Shown: in pieces, positions 1 to 11,488 of the stretch
Position numbering within the stretch: position 1 is the stretch's first letter
Layout: each line of letters opens with the position of its first letter
NCBI RefSeq assembly: GCF_009870125.1
Contig: NC_046683.1
Coordinates: forward strand, 28,610,129 to 28,674,128
DNA: 64,000 nucleotides
Reading direction: 5' to 3'
Origin: Drosophila pseudoobscura
Taxonomy: Eukaryota > Arthropoda > Insecta > Diptera > Drosophilidae
Position numbers and translations under genes: made by a program
Notes under the pieces: generated by a model
What the model was told of the DNA's origin: nothing
The model's database searches: none
What the model saw: the letters and a program-made list of their open reading frames with translations, nothing else

Positions 1-1002
1 AACGCCATAAAAGATGCCACACCCTGTGCCTATATGATATTGCACCATTATTTATGATATTATATTCACTCTAGCTATTATGTCATCTAGTGTGTACGTA
101 CAAAGACATTGCTTTGGTTTCATTTGTATTCAGCTCCATACTCTTAAGACATCTTCTTCTCTAACATTTCAAAAGTAATGAATGTTTCACATTGATCAAA
201 TGATGCGAATGACGTTGATCCAGTGGACAAGTTTCCCATAAGCGACTGCCATTGGGACTGTGAGTAATACTGCTTTGCTCAAGGATGTCTGAACATGTTC
301 CATTCCTAGCATTTTACTCTCTATGTAAGTATATTGTTTATGTATGTTCCTTAGGATTAAATGCTCACTGAAGGGCCGGCTGATCAATCTTTATCTCGAA
401 AAATTCCAATGGACACTGGGCTACAAATTACTTCCGCTACAACCTCTACTCCCCTTTGCTCTCTCCACAGAATATTGTCTTCTATTTTTTATTAAAAAAA
501 AATAGTTCAGCAGAAGGAGGGGCGACCTTGGCTACTATTTAAGGGACCACTCGATATAATTAATTTCTCTAAAAACAGATTATGTTGAAAAGTGAACCAA
601 GTATTTATTTCCATTTCAGTAATTGGCCTCTCCAACCTACCGCCAGTTCTATCCGGGGTGCGCTGTCACCCAAAATTGATGGTAAATGTCGCCGAGTACT
701 TAACCTACAATTTCTTTTGCTGATAAAAGCCAAAAAAAAACCGAAAAAACAGCCCACTGGTATGCAGATAAAACATAAATAAAGATACATACATACATCT
801 GCACGACCCCATATACATATATGCTGATGGAATACATTTGTACTATTTTTGTACATATTTTATATGCATAATCACTCCCGCGACGGTTCATACACCCCGC
901 TATCCGGATAACTAAGGGTCAGATTGGCCTATGCGTGGCCGCGCTGAGGGCCGCCCGCGTTAACCTAACCTAACCTAACCTAAGCAAAGCCGGCTATGCT
1001 AC
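1..1002. repeat. 5' part of duplicated unit, left copy (unrecognised)
   Basis: AT-rich sequence almost identical to 4035-5032 (offset 4034-4036, a few substitutions and small indels). The short ORFs seen here do not resemble any protein I know, and I treat them as chance. The segment ends in a short (CCTAA)n run. It could be the 3' end of an unknown element or unique flank caught up in the duplication. The first base of the window is already homologous to base 4035, so the repeat may extend to the left of the window. Confidence 0.75.
961..983 (+). repeat. (CCTAA)4 microsatellite
   Basis: Four perfect CCTAA pentamers lie here. The second copy of the unit (4996-5013) has three. The pentamer is the ancestral insect telomere repeat (TTAGG on the other strand), which Drosophila does not use at its telomeres. 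Here it is most simply a short tail or slippage tract. Confidence 0.9.
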
Positions 1003-1248
1003 GTGTGTGTTAGAGAGAGACAGGGCGAGAAAAAATGAAATTGTTTTCTTGATGCTGGCTATACTAATGATACGATCCAATTAAGATTCGTCAGTCTAAA
1101 AGATATCGTTCTACGATTCTGCGTTTTCAGTTTTCTCGTATCTTTAAAATTGTGGATGCCAAAGATTTTCGTCTTTTGTGGGGCCGAAAGTGGGCGGGGC
1201 GAAGTTTTGAAATATTCTTGTAATAGTGACATATCACAGAGGTCTGGA
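1003..1248 (-). repeat. DINE-1-like fragment inside the CR1 copy
   Basis: On the minus strand this matches the inner part of the DINE-1-like repeats at 12886, 18909 and 20603: the GTGTGTTAGAGAGAGACAG stretch, the TTCTCGTATCTTT stretch and the CATCCACAA/GGGCGGAAGTGGGCGG-type blocks. It abuts the CR1 ORF1 frame. The same junction exists in the second copy (5033-5278), so the insertion predates the duplication. Confidence 0.75.
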
Positions 1249-1574
1249 AGGATTCCAATAGTAAAAAGCCGGCGACCGAGGCCACCTCGACTGAGGTCAT
1301 TGACTTGGGATCAGCTGCTGCTCCGCCACCCGATTTGGAGGGCTTCGTCACAGTCAGAAGGACGGAGAGGAAGAATCGGAAGAAGCATGCCAATCGTCTT
1401 GTTGGTGTTGCTCCGAGCTGCGAACAGCTGAGTGTGATGCAGAGCAGTAAATACCTGCATATTGGTAAATTTTCTACCGCAATGGGTCCAGAGGCGTTGG
1501 TGAAATTCGTTGCTGATAAGCTCAAGGTGCCGGAGGCGGAAATTTCTTGCGTGATGCTGATTTATCTGCGTTGA
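1249..1574 (+). pseudogene. CR1-like LINE ORF1, C-terminal part, left copy
   Basis: The frame matches the tail of CR1-clade ORF1 proteins: a basic stretch, then a small fold containing YLHIGKFS, ALVKFVADKL and VPEAEISCV. ORF1 of this clade is an RNA-binding chaperone of the LINE ribonucleoprotein. Relative to the second copy (5279-5724), 16 bp are missing near 1553, which shifts the frame and stops it at 1574, so the final block (LGVPEPLFPLVFDDRFWP in the other copy) is lost. The N-terminal part is absent, replaced by the DINE-1 fragment. Family assignment is by motif recognition only. Confidence 0.6.
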
Positions 1575-2069
1575 AGTTCGTAAATTTCAAACTTGGGGTC
1601 CCTGAACCTCTATTCCCCTTGGTCTTTGATGATAGATTCTGGCCAGTATCGGTAAGGGTTTTCCCGCTTTGTGCATAGACAGAGGCCGGAAGCTGATTTG
1701 ACGGCAGTTAATCTGTGTGCAGCTGTGCCATTGCGGACGTCCACGCCGACTCAGAAAGCTCGAGTTCCATCCAGTTCAAAAAACTCCCAGTGAGCGGCGC
1801 CTCTGGTTTTATGATCGCCGCTTCTCCGCAACATATTATACTTGCACTTTTTCGCCTTTTTGCTATGAGCAACAGCCCGTTGTTTCATTTTTGGCAATCC
1901 TCTTCGACACAACAAAAAAACTTTGACTTTTCGATCTGCGCTCTGTGCGATATTCGCTCGGCGGCTGATGGATCAGATGACGATGCTCTTGCTGGCGCTC
2001 TCTCCCGACTACGTGCGCTTCTAACGTGCTCATTACAACAACAAATGCAAATGCATTGCTTCGTATGCT

Positions 2070-2819
2070 ATGCTTGCGCTCTTATGTGGAACACTCTCTT
2101 CAACACTCTCTTCAGCATCGTCACAGAGATTGGCTCTCCCGGCTGCTTCCCTCCCCTCTTTTATGGACAAGGATGGTGTGCTACTGATTAGGACTTCAAC
2201 GCTTAGGCTGGCTCTAGGCATGGGCCTCGCTCCTCTGACTCAGTTGGATATGGCTGACCCTCGTCTGGACCCATCTTCCGTGGCCAATAACAGGACGGCA
2301 CCGCCACTTTCTGAGACCGTGCCGATGGTTGGTGCCAAGTCTATACGAATTTTTTTCCAAAATATAGCGAGCATGCGCACCAAGGCTCAGGCTGTCATCG
2401 TGGCTACCTCTACGTGTGACTTCGACATTGTCATTTTGGTTGAAACCTGGCTCAATTCTAACTTTTTCGACAACGAACAATTCGATCCTAGCCTTTTCCA
2501 GGTGTTTCGTAAGGACAGAGATTGTGCCAAAACGAAGTGCTGCAGAGGAGGTGGGGTCATTGTGGCCGTCAGACGCACCCTACACTGCGATCGGATTTGT
2601 CTCCTGGATGGAGACTCTGTTCTGGATCAGATTGGTGTGGCGGTGGCTGGCCAGTTGGAGACGCTATTTATTAGCGCATCCTACATTCCGCCAAATAGCA
2701 GCTATAAAATATATAAGGCGCACACACAGAACATTGCTAACATTTATAGTAATCTGCGAGACCGTCAGCACCTCTGCGTTGTTGGCGACCATATTATGAA
2801 TGCTTCTTTTCTACTGTAA
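2070..2819 (+). pseudogene. CR1-like LINE ORF2 endonuclease, left copy, truncated
   Basis: APE-type endonuclease of a CR1/Jockey-superfamily LINE. Visible motifs are FFQN (start of the domain), ILVETWL (catalytic Glu), the Arg-Lys-Asp strand of VFRKDRD, a Gly-Gly-Gly turn, ASYIPPNS, and VVGD near residue 243. The frame then jumps straight to sequence that lies about 290 bp further on in the right copy (compare 6836-7125), removing the rest of the endonuclease. The last residues before the stop at 2819 are therefore junk from the deletion. The homology ends completely at 2985, where LOA-type sequence begins. This copy cannot encode an active nuclease. Confidence 0.7.
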
Positions 2820-2985
2820 GTCTGAATGCTATTCGGGGTAGTATCTTAAATGTTAATTGGGCTTCTGTTCTCTCGCATCCTAGTGTAGACACGTCTTATA
2901 ATGTTTTCCTGCATACGGTCCGTCGTATTATTGGTAACAATGCTTTCAAAAGGGTGCATGGCTCCTATAGACTACCGTGGTATAG

Positions 2986-3776
2986 CGGGCCTATACTGTA
3001 CAGACCCTGAGATAAGGCTGTCGTATAAGCTACCAGACCAATGCAGCATATTCCAGGCAGAAGTTTTTGCCATCGGGAAAGCAACGGAGGTCGCTCTCCT
3101 CACAGCACGATCACACGATGCGGTCAACCTATTCGTCGACAGCCAAGCGGCGATAAGATCCATGCAGTCGTCCGCGGTCAGTTCCAGAAGTGTCTTGGCG
3201 AGCAGGGAGGAATTAGACATCCTAAGTACGAAAAAGACAGTGCGAATCTATTGGGTTCCCACCCACCAGGGCATCGAAGGAAACGAAGCGGCGGACGTAC
3301 TAGCTAAGGAAGGCATCGGGCTGGAGAATAGGAGAACCGAGAACGTGCCTGTCTTCCTTAGAACGCTGCAAGGCGATCTAGAGAAGCAAGCTAGAACACA
3401 GACTGATAGCAGGTGGAGGAGTACCATCACCTGCAGAACCTCGAAGATAATGTGCAAGGAACGCAACGAGAAACTTAGCCACTACCTACTGCACCTACCA
3501 CGAAAGGACTGTAGATTGCTAGTGGGAATACTTACAGGTCACTGTCTGGCTGCTGTACATGCAGCAAAGCTAGGCATCACCAACAGAGACAGTTGTAGGA
3601 AATGTGATGAGCCTGGGGCTATCGAAATCCTGGAACATCTCATCTGCAACTGTCCGGCACTCTCAAGGGCAAGGAGGAGATACCTGGGCGCCCCAGTGCT
3701 GGCATCACTGGAAGATGCCTCCAAAAGGATGCCACAGGAACTGCTGGCCTATGCTAAAAACACCTCGATTCGATAA
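2986..3776 (+). pseudogene. LOA-like LINE ORF2 fragment: RNase H and C-terminal zinc finger
   Basis: The frame encodes the end of a LOA/Bilbo-type ORF2. RNase H motifs are CSIFQAEVFAI (catalytic Glu kept), FVDSQAAI (Asp), and IYWVPTHQGIEGNEAAD (His-Asn-Asp end), followed by a LLVGILTGHC segment and a CRKC...HLICNCPAL zinc-knuckle-like tail. The first RNase H strand with its Asp is missing because the fragment begins at the junction with CR1 at 2985. The apparent ATG at 2901 is in the CR1 part and is coincidental. The protein is related to, but clearly diverged from, the LOA element at 24804-29640. It keeps a long open frame, so it decayed less than its neighbour. Confidence 0.75.
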
Positions 3777-4034
3777 ACAATATCAATCATCGCTTCCTCG
3801 AGCTTCTCGGGAGGTAAAGCGATGATTTCGGCGTTGAGCTATTCACTGGCATTGAGGCTTGCTAACCCGCAAATAACGCCCCCGGAGGCCTCAACTCTGG
3901 GGAAATCTGCGTTCAGACCTTTTTCACGCGTTTCGACGATATGCACACGATATGAAGGACTACTTCAGCGGGTTGTTTCGATGTAGAGCGATCCATGGCT
4001 CAAATTGAACTGAATTCACGTCCATCGGTTCACA
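3777..4034 (+). other. 3' flank / 3' UTR of the LOA-like fragment
   Basis: No coding frame. It begins with a strong hairpin right after the stop codon and ends where the next copy of the duplicated unit starts. It is probably the 3' UTR of the LOA-like element. No poly(A) or microsatellite tail is evident. Confidence 0.4.
3786..3826 (+). other. Hairpin downstream of LOA RNase H stop
   Basis: ATCATCGCTT (3786-3795) pairs perfectly with AAGCGATGAT (3817-3826). An inner CCTC/GAGG pair (3796-3799 with 3811-3814) extends it past a two-base bulge. It starts ten bases after the stop codon. 3' UTR hairpins are recognised by the reverse transcriptase in several LINE clades; that role here is inference. 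Confidence 0.6.
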
Positions 4035-5032
4035 AACGCCATAAAAGATGCCACACCCTGTGCCTATATAATATTGCACCATTATTTATGATATTATATT
4101 CACTCTAGCTATTATGTCATCTAGTGTGTACGTACAAAGACATTGCTTTGGTTTCATTTGTATTCAGCTCCATACTCTTAAGACATCTTCTTCTCTAACA
4201 TTTCAAAAGTAATGAATGTTTCACATTGATCAAATGATGCGAATGACGTTGATTCAGTGGACAAGTTTCCCATAAGCGACTGCCATTGGGACTGTGAGTA
4301 ATACTGCTTTGCTCAAGGATGTCTGAACATGTTCCATTCCTAGCATTTTACTCTCTATGTAAGTATATTGTTTATGTATGTTCCTTAAGATTAAATGCTC
4401 ACTGAAGGGCCGGCTGATCAATCTTTATCTCGAAAAATTCCAATGGACACTGGGCTACAAATTACTTCCGCTACAACCTCTACTCCCCTTTGCTCTCTCC
4501 ACAGAATATTGTCTTCTATTTTTTATTAAAAAAAAATAGTTCAGCAGAAGGAGAGGGGCGACCTTGGCTACTAATTGGGGGACCACTCGATATAATTAAT
4601 TTCTCTAAAAACAGATTATGTTGAAAAGTGAACCAAGTATTTATTTCCATTTCAGTAATTGGCCTCTCCAACCTACCGCCAGTTCTATCCGGGGTGCGCT
4701 GTCACCCAAAATTGATGGTAAATGTCGCCGAGTACTTAACCTACAATTTCTTTTGCTGATAAAAGCCAAAAAAAACCGAAAAAACAGCCCACTGGTATGC
4801 AGATAAAACATAAATAAAGATACATACATACATCTGCACGACCCCATATACATACATGCTGATGGAATACATTTGTACTATTTTTGTACATATTTTATAT
4901 GCATAATCACTCCCGCGACGGTTCATACACCCCGCTATCCGGATAACTAAGGGTCAGATTGGCCTATGCGTGGCCGCGCTGAGGGCCGCCCGCGTTAACC
5001 TAACCTAACCTAAGCAAAGCCGGCTATGCTAC
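4035..5032. repeat. 5' part of duplicated unit, right copy (unrecognised)
   Basis: Direct copy of 1-1002. It differs by a few substitutions, a 2-bp insertion near 4553 and one fewer CCTAA unit (4996-5013). No protein or RNA gene recognised. Confidence 0.75.
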
Positions 5033-5278
5033 GTGTGTGTTAGAGAGAGACAGGGCGAGAAAAAATGAAATTGTTTTCTTGATGCTGGCTATACTAATGA
5101 TACGATCCAATTAAGATTCGTCAGTCTAAAAGATATCGTTCTACGATTCTGCGTTTTCAGTTTTCTCGTATCTTTGAATTTGTGGATGCCACAGATTTTC
5201 GTCTTTTGTGGGGCCGGAAGTGGGCGGGGCGAAGTTTTGAAATATTCTTGTAATAGTGACATATCACAGAGGTCTGGA
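5033..5278 (-). repeat. DINE-1-like fragment, right copy
   Basis: Same fragment as at 1003-1248, at the same junction with CR1 ORF1. Confidence 0.75.
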
Positions 5279-5724
5279 AGGATTCCAATAGTAAAAAGCC
5301 GGCGACCGAGGCCACCTCGACTGAGGTCATTGACTTGGGATCAGCTGCTGCTCCGCCACCCGATTTGGAGGGCTTCGTCACAGTCAGATGGACGGAGAGG
5401 AAGAATCGGAAGAAGCATGCCAATCGTCTTGTTGGTGTTGCTCCGAGCTGCGAACAGCTGAGTGTGATGCAGAGCAGTAAATACCTGCATATTGGTAAAT
5501 TTTCTACCGCAATGGGTCCAGAGGCGTTGGTGAAATTCGTTGCTGATAAGCTCAAGGTGCCGGAGGCGGAAATTTCTTGCGTGAAATTGGTCAAGCGAGA
5601 TGCTGATTTATCTGCGTTGAAGTTCGTAAATTTCAAACTTGGGGTCCCTGAACCTCTATTCCCCTTGGTCTTTGATGATAGATTCTGGCCAGTATCGGTA
5701 AGGGTTTTCCCGCTTTGTGCATAG
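5279..5724 (+). pseudogene. CR1-like LINE ORF1, C-terminal part, right copy
   Basis: A longer version of the left copy: it retains the 16 bp lost there and therefore reads through the terminal block ending in FDDRFWPVSVRVFPLCA, typical of the C-terminal fold of CR1-clade ORF1. The frame enters from the DINE-1 fragment without its own start, so the N-terminus (where the minus-strand relative at 11601-12236 has a PHD-like finger) is missing. Not functional as a whole protein. Confidence 0.6.
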
Positions 5725-6115
5725 ACAGAGGCCGGAAGCTGATTTGACGGCAGTTAATCTGTGTGCAGCTGTGCCATTGCGGACGTCCACGCCGACTCAG
5801 AAAGCTCGAGTTCCATCCAGTTCAAAAAACTCCCAGTGAGCGGCGCCTCTGGTTTTATGATCGCCGCTTCTCCGCAACATATTATACTTGCACTTTTTCG
5901 CCTTTTTGCTATGAGCAACAGCCCGTTGTTTCATTTTTGGCAATCCTCTTCGACACAACAAAAAAACTTTGACTTTTCGATCTGCGCTCTGTGCGATATT
6001 CGCTCGGCGGCTGATGGATCAGATGACGATGCTCTTGCTGGCGCTCTCTCCCGACTACGTGCGCTTCTAACGTGCTCATTACAACAACAAATGCAAATGC
6101 ATTGCTTCGTATGCT

Positions 6116-8850
6116 ATGCTTGCGCTCTTATGTGGAACACTCTCTTCAACACTCTCTTCAGCATCGTCACAGAGATTGGCTCTCCCGGCTGCTTCCCTCC
6201 CCTCTTTTATGGACAAGGATGGTGTGCTACTGATTAGGACTTCAACGCTTAGGCTGGCTCTAGGCATGGGCCTCGCTCCTCTGACTCAGTTGGATATGGC
6301 TGACCCTCGTCTGGACCCATCTTCCGTGGCCAATAACAGGACGGCACCGCCACTTTCTGAGACCGTGCCGATGGTTGGTGCCAAGTCTATACGAATTTTT
6401 TTCCAAAATATAGCGAGCATGCGCACCAAGGCTCAGGCTGTCATCGTGGCTACCTCTACGTGTGACTTCGACATTGTCATTTTGGTTGAAACCTGGCTCA
6501 ATTCTAACTTTTTCGACAACGAACAATTCGATCCTAGCCTTTTCCAGGTGTTTCGTAAGGACAGAGATTGTGCCAAAACGAAGTGCTGCAGAGGAGGTGG
6601 GGTCATTGTGGCCGTCAGACGCACCCTACACTGCGATCGGATTTGTCTCCTGGATGGAGACTCTGTTCTGGATCAGATTGGTGTGGCGGTGGCTGGCCAG
6701 TTGGAGACGCTATTTATTAGCGCATCCTACATTCCGCCAAATAGCAGCTATAAAATATATAAGGCGCACACACAGAACATTGCTAACATTTATAGTAATC
6801 TGCGAGACCGTCAGCACCTCTGCGTTGTTGGCGACTTCGATTTGGGTTCGTTGGCATGGTCCGGCGATCCGCAGTCGTCGGCTATGATACCTAGTAATGT
6901 ACATGTCGAACGAGATTCTTTTCCTAGATGACTGTTTTCGTATGGGCTTATCCCAAGTAAATAATGTTTTTAATAGGCTAAATAAGATTCTAGACAAAAT
7001 TTTTGTTAGTATAGTATAGATTGCCATGTTACATCTTGCGAACTCCCCATCGCTGAATGTGACATGCATCATATGCCGTTGGAATTCTTAGTAAATTTCC
7101 ATTTTTATTCGCCCTGGGCGGAACCATATTATGAATGCTTCTTTTCTACTGTAAGTCTGAATGCTATTCGGGGTAGTATCTTAAATGTTAATTGGGCTTC
7201 TGTTCTCTCGCATCCTAGTGTAGACACGTCTTATAATGTTTTCCTGCATACGGTCCGTCGTATTATTGGTAACAATGCTTTCAAAAGGGTGCATGGCTCC
7301 TATAGACTACCGTGGTATAGGAAAGGCCTTATGAAATATAAGATTCTTCGTAATAAGTAATGTACTTTGGTAACTATTTGGTAATACGCGGGACCCTGTG
7401 CATTGGGCGAGGTGTGTGCAACATAAAAGGGAGTTTGCTTTTTTAAGCAAATTTTTGTGTAACCAATATATTGCCGACGTTGAGAGGGAACTTAAAGTCA
7501 ATCCCAGGTCGTTTTAGCATTTTATAAATTCCAAAAGGTCAACGAGCTCTCTTCCTTCTGTTATGAACCTGGGTAGCTTGAGCGCTAATACGGATAATGG
7601 TAAAGCAAACCTTTTTGCTTCTTTCTTTAGCTCAAATTTTGAGCCATACTCTAAACTCTTAAACTCTATTCCCTCGGTGGTCAATATTGGCACACTTGAT
7701 GTATCGGAAGAGGACATTTTGGATGCAATTGATGAGTTCGATAATTCTAATAAACCCGACTGTGATGGCATTTCTGCCTTCCTGCTTCGCAACTGTGTTG
7801 TAGCGTTCTGTGAACCTCTCAAAAATTCTAATCACAAATTCGCTGTTAACGGGTCGGTTTATTGGCAAGTAGAAAGCTGCCACGATTACGCCAATTTTTA
7901 AGAAAGGTACCAAAAATCTCATTTCCAATTATAGACCAATTGCCAAACTCAGCAATGTTTCAAAACTTCATTGCCAGAAAGATCACCTTCCTCATGAAGT
8001 CGTACATTAGCCCAAATCAGCATGGTTTTATGCCGGGTAGATCAACAACCACTAATCTCATCGCTTTCAGTAGTTTCTGCACTCGTGTCTTTAAAATGCA
8101 CTATCAAGTAGATGTTGTGTATACTGACTTTGCTAAAGCCTTTGACAAAGTCTCCCACAGTGCTTTAATAGCCAAGTTGCATCGGTTAGGGATTCATTCC
8201 TGCCTGCTCAGTTGGTGTAGGTCATATCTTGATATTCGAGAGTATTCTTGGCTACTTCCGGCTTTCTTATCAACGACAAACATATGTCTCAGCATTCAAG
8301 CTTCTGAGCATCTGCTTTATGCTGACGATCTTAAAATCTTCCGATCTGTCAAAACCTTAGGCGACAGTATCCTTCTTCAGCGCGACCTGAATAGAGTTGC
8401 TCGTTGGTGCAGACTTATTTCGCTTCGACTCAACATTAGTAAATGTTACTTTGTTTCTTTTAGCAAGTGTGTCTTCAATGTGCTGGCCTCATATTCAATA
8501 GATGGCCATCCTCTTTTAAAGCAGACGGAGATACTTGACCTCGGGGTCTTATTTGACTCTAGATTTCTTTTTGCAGAGCATTTAAATTGAACATTGCCAA
8601 AAGCCTATGCAATGTTCGGCTTTGTTAAGCGCAATTCATCCCAATTCAGGGACCCATATACGAGGCTAAGTCTGTAGGCATTCCTTGTGCGCTCGCGACT
8701 TGAGTACGCTTCCATGGTCTGGAATCCCACCGGGGTCGTTCAAATTTTGCGCATCGAGAGACTGCAAAGAATGTTTCTGAAATTGGCACTCCAGCCTCTG
8801 CCATTTTCAGACGCCAGACGGTTGCTTGTGAATTTCTTCCTGTTCCATGA
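6116..8850 (+). pseudogene. CR1-like LINE ORF2 (endonuclease-RT), right copy, decayed
   Basis: Endonuclease frame 6116-6931 carries ILVETWL, ASYIPPNS and VVGDFD, where the family normally has GDFN, so a catalytic-region Asn is changed. Several stops and shifts follow (6930-7130, 7375-7560). Then come an RT N-terminal piece at 7563-7901 (DCDGISAFLLRNC) and an RT core at about 7862-8590 with GFMPGRSTTTNL, VVYTDFAKAFDKVSH and LLYADDLKIF (the YADD box). The palm/thumb remainder continues in other frames to about 8850 (LEYASMVWNP). Part of the RT between the TDFAKAF and YADD boxes is missing, including the GVPQGS box. Multiple lesions make it an old, dead copy. Confidence 0.75.
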
Positions 8851-8960
8851 TTAATTTGTTAATGTTATTTTTTGTTGTCTGTTGAGATAGAAATAAGTTA
8901 GCCTAGCCAGTTAAGAATTTTGTTGATTCCTTTGGCGAATAATAAATAAATAAATAAATA
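8851..8960 (+). repeat. LINE 3' ends tail-to-tail with shared (AATA)n
   Basis: The plus-strand CR1 copy ends in five AATA/ATAA units (about 8939-8959). The minus-strand CR1 element that follows ends in the complementary run, so the two 3' tails meet here. A minus-strand ORF reading through the run is an artefact. Confidence 0.6.
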
Positions 8961-11302
8961 TGGGAGAGGGAATTATAATCCGAGCATAAGACCCTAAACG
9001 GTTCATGCACGGAAAAATTCGATCTACAAAGTGGAAGGAGCAACGGTATACAATTTCTAGTAAGTTTATTAGGAATCGTGAAGTTTATGCGGCTCAACAG
9101 ATCAGGGCTGTCTATGTCCCCCCTGATCAAGTTGTGCATAAAAATCACACCAAGAATTTTTCTACGGTTAACTAAGGATGACAGGTTTACTAATAGCAGT
9201 CTACTAGAGTAAGATGGGAGTCTCACACCTTCATCCTAGTTAAGGCCCCGCAGAGCAAAGAGTAAAAAGTTTTTCTGTACTGATTCTATACGGTCCTGGT
9301 GTACATTGTACTGAGGGCACCATACACAGGAGCCGTATTCTAAGATCGGACGAACAAGCGAAGTATAGAGAGTCTTTGTTATATAGGAGTCGTCAAATTC
9401 CTTTGACCACCTCTTTATAAACCCAAGCACGCCCATGGCCTTATTTACCATGGTAGAAATGTGTTCAGAAAAGTTTAGCTTGGCGTCTAATATAACACCA
9501 AGATCATCCACCAGGGTAATTCTCTCAAGAGAACCCCCAAATAGGGTATAGGGAGCCAACAAATGGCTAGAACGATGAAATGTCATAACTTTGCATTTCG
9601 AGGCATTAAGGTGTAACAAGTTTGCAACACCATGACTGAAAGTTATTGAGATCGGATTGCAAGCGAGAATGAAATGAAATTTAATTATACTGGACACAGA
9701 GTTTAACATCATCCGCATACATAAGTACTCGAAAGTATGTTAATACCGAAGGCAAGTCATTAATAAACAGTGTGAAGAGTAAGGGGCCCAGATGGCTGCC
9801 CTGTGGTACTCCCGAAGACACCTTTATAGGTAAAGATAGGACGTTTCTAGAGATGACTCTTTGAGACCTGGAACAAAGATAGCTAGAAATCCATTTCAGG
9901 GGGTTGGGCGGAATCCCTAAAAGGTCAAGTTTATGCGCTAAAAGCGAATGGCTTACAGAGTCGAATGCTTTAGTAAAGTCGGTGTAAATAAAATCCGTCT
10001 GTAAGTTACCTTGAAAGCCTTTAATAATGAAAGAGGTGTTTACCTCAAACAAGTCTAACAAGTTCGTGGTGGTTGATCGTCGCCTTATACATCCATGCTG
10101 AGTTGGAGATATTAGTGACTTGCAGAGATGTTGCAAGTGCGGAGTTAAAACCTTCTCAAACATTTTGGGAATAGCGGATAACTTTGCTATACCTCTATAA
10201 TTTTTTGCATCAGACTTGCTACCTTTTTTAGGGAGAGGAATTATAAACAATTCCTTCCAGATTGGGGGGAAGCAAGAGGAATCAATGGACAGGGTGAATA
10301 GTTTAAGCAATGGTCCACACAGAGCCTCGGCGCAGTACCTGAGTACACAACCTGGAACCCCGTCTGGACCCGGTGAAAACACCGGCTTAACTAGTCGAAG
10401 ATCATGAAGTAAAGAACATAAATTTATCAAGGGACTGAAAATGCCGTTCGACATCGGTAAACCGTTTGGGTACGGATGACGAGAGTAGCTTTCCTCAGAA
10501 TAGGTCGTCTGGAAAAATTGGGCAAAAAGATCGGCAATTGCGTGATCATTACTTGCCGACGTATTACGAAATTATAGCGAGGGTGTGCGGATGTTCTACG
10601 CTTACTGTTTACGAAGTAGTACAGTTGTTTAGGGTCCTGAGAAACTTATCCTGCATTGAGATAAGTAGTTCCTATAGAATTGAGCATTAAGAACTGAAAA
10701 GTTTGACCGAGCTATTACATAGCGAGAGTGAGAAGTAGGGGAACCAACTTCCTGAAATTTTTTATAAAGTCTTAATTTTAAGTTTTTTAGGCTGGATAAC
10801 TCTAAGACCAAACAGTTCCTGGCAAGTTGAAGTTACCAAGAACTATCATATTATCTTTATCTGATAGCGAGGAAGAAACAGCACTTAAAGCGGACAAATG
10901 CTGCTCATAAATAGAGATATCCGAAGAAGGTGGAATATACGAGCAAGTACCGAATATAGCGCAATCGGGAAGAATCAGTTTTACACACTGGAATTCCAGT
11001 TCCTGTTGAACCTGGACTGTGAAGTGTTCCGACGTGAAGTAAGAGTCCACTGCAATCAGAACTTCACCTGCACGTCTAGACGAACGGTCCTTTCTAAATA
11101 CTGTGTACCGACCTGCCAAAACCTCGGAACTAAGAATGTCCGGCTTTAACCAGGTTTCAGTAAACACAATAACGTGGTGAGCAAATGCAACACTATCCCG
11201 GAAAAGAATGCTGAGCTTACTAAAAGAGAAGTTAGTTTTTTGGAAAGGTGGAAGCAAGACGGGAAGTTGAGGAAGAGGAAGTTGAGGTTGAGGGTAGCAC
11301 AC
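8903..11302 (-). pseudogene. CR1-like LINE ORF2, minus strand, decayed
   Basis: Read on the minus strand from 11302: endonuclease part (FTETWL, VFRKDRS, CSYIPPSS, IVLGNFN) to 10802; then a short RLYKKFQEVGS piece (10811-10629); then RT 10454-9681 with GPDGVPGCVL, RRRSTTTNLL, IYTDFTKAFDSVSHSL, SSGVPQGSHLGPLLF and LMYADDVKLC; then thumb 9718-9236 (NLLHLNASKCKVMTFHR, RPILEYGSCVW) and the last block 9226-8903. A stretch between GNFN and LKNLK is deleted (the endonuclease C-terminus), and the frame changes at about 10460, 9700 and 9230. RT motifs are well preserved, so this is younger than the plus-strand copy. Same family as the fragments at 53112 and 60147. Confidence 0.82.
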
Positions 11303-11488
11303 TGAAAAGATTTGTAAGGGTTATGGGGGGCCTATTCTTCTTCTTAGCCTTAAACTCCTTCACTCCGGCCAAAATTTGGTGGAGCAAATGGTGGCAAATT
11401 GAGTTGGGGAGATGCTTATCTTAAACAAGGCTATCTCCCTGGCATAAGAGAAGTTAAATTTCTCCACCTTTAATCCCACGGCTTTTAT

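Noticed and set aside
1715..2191. 158-codon ORF present in both CR1 copies (also 5761-6237)
   Set aside because: It lies between ORF1 and the endonuclease, in a frame overlapping the start of ORF2, and has no recognisable motif. It is shared only because of the duplication.
2901..3776. Single gene starting at the ATG at 2901
   Set aside because: The first about 28 codons are CR1 sequence in a wrong frame fused to the LOA fragment.
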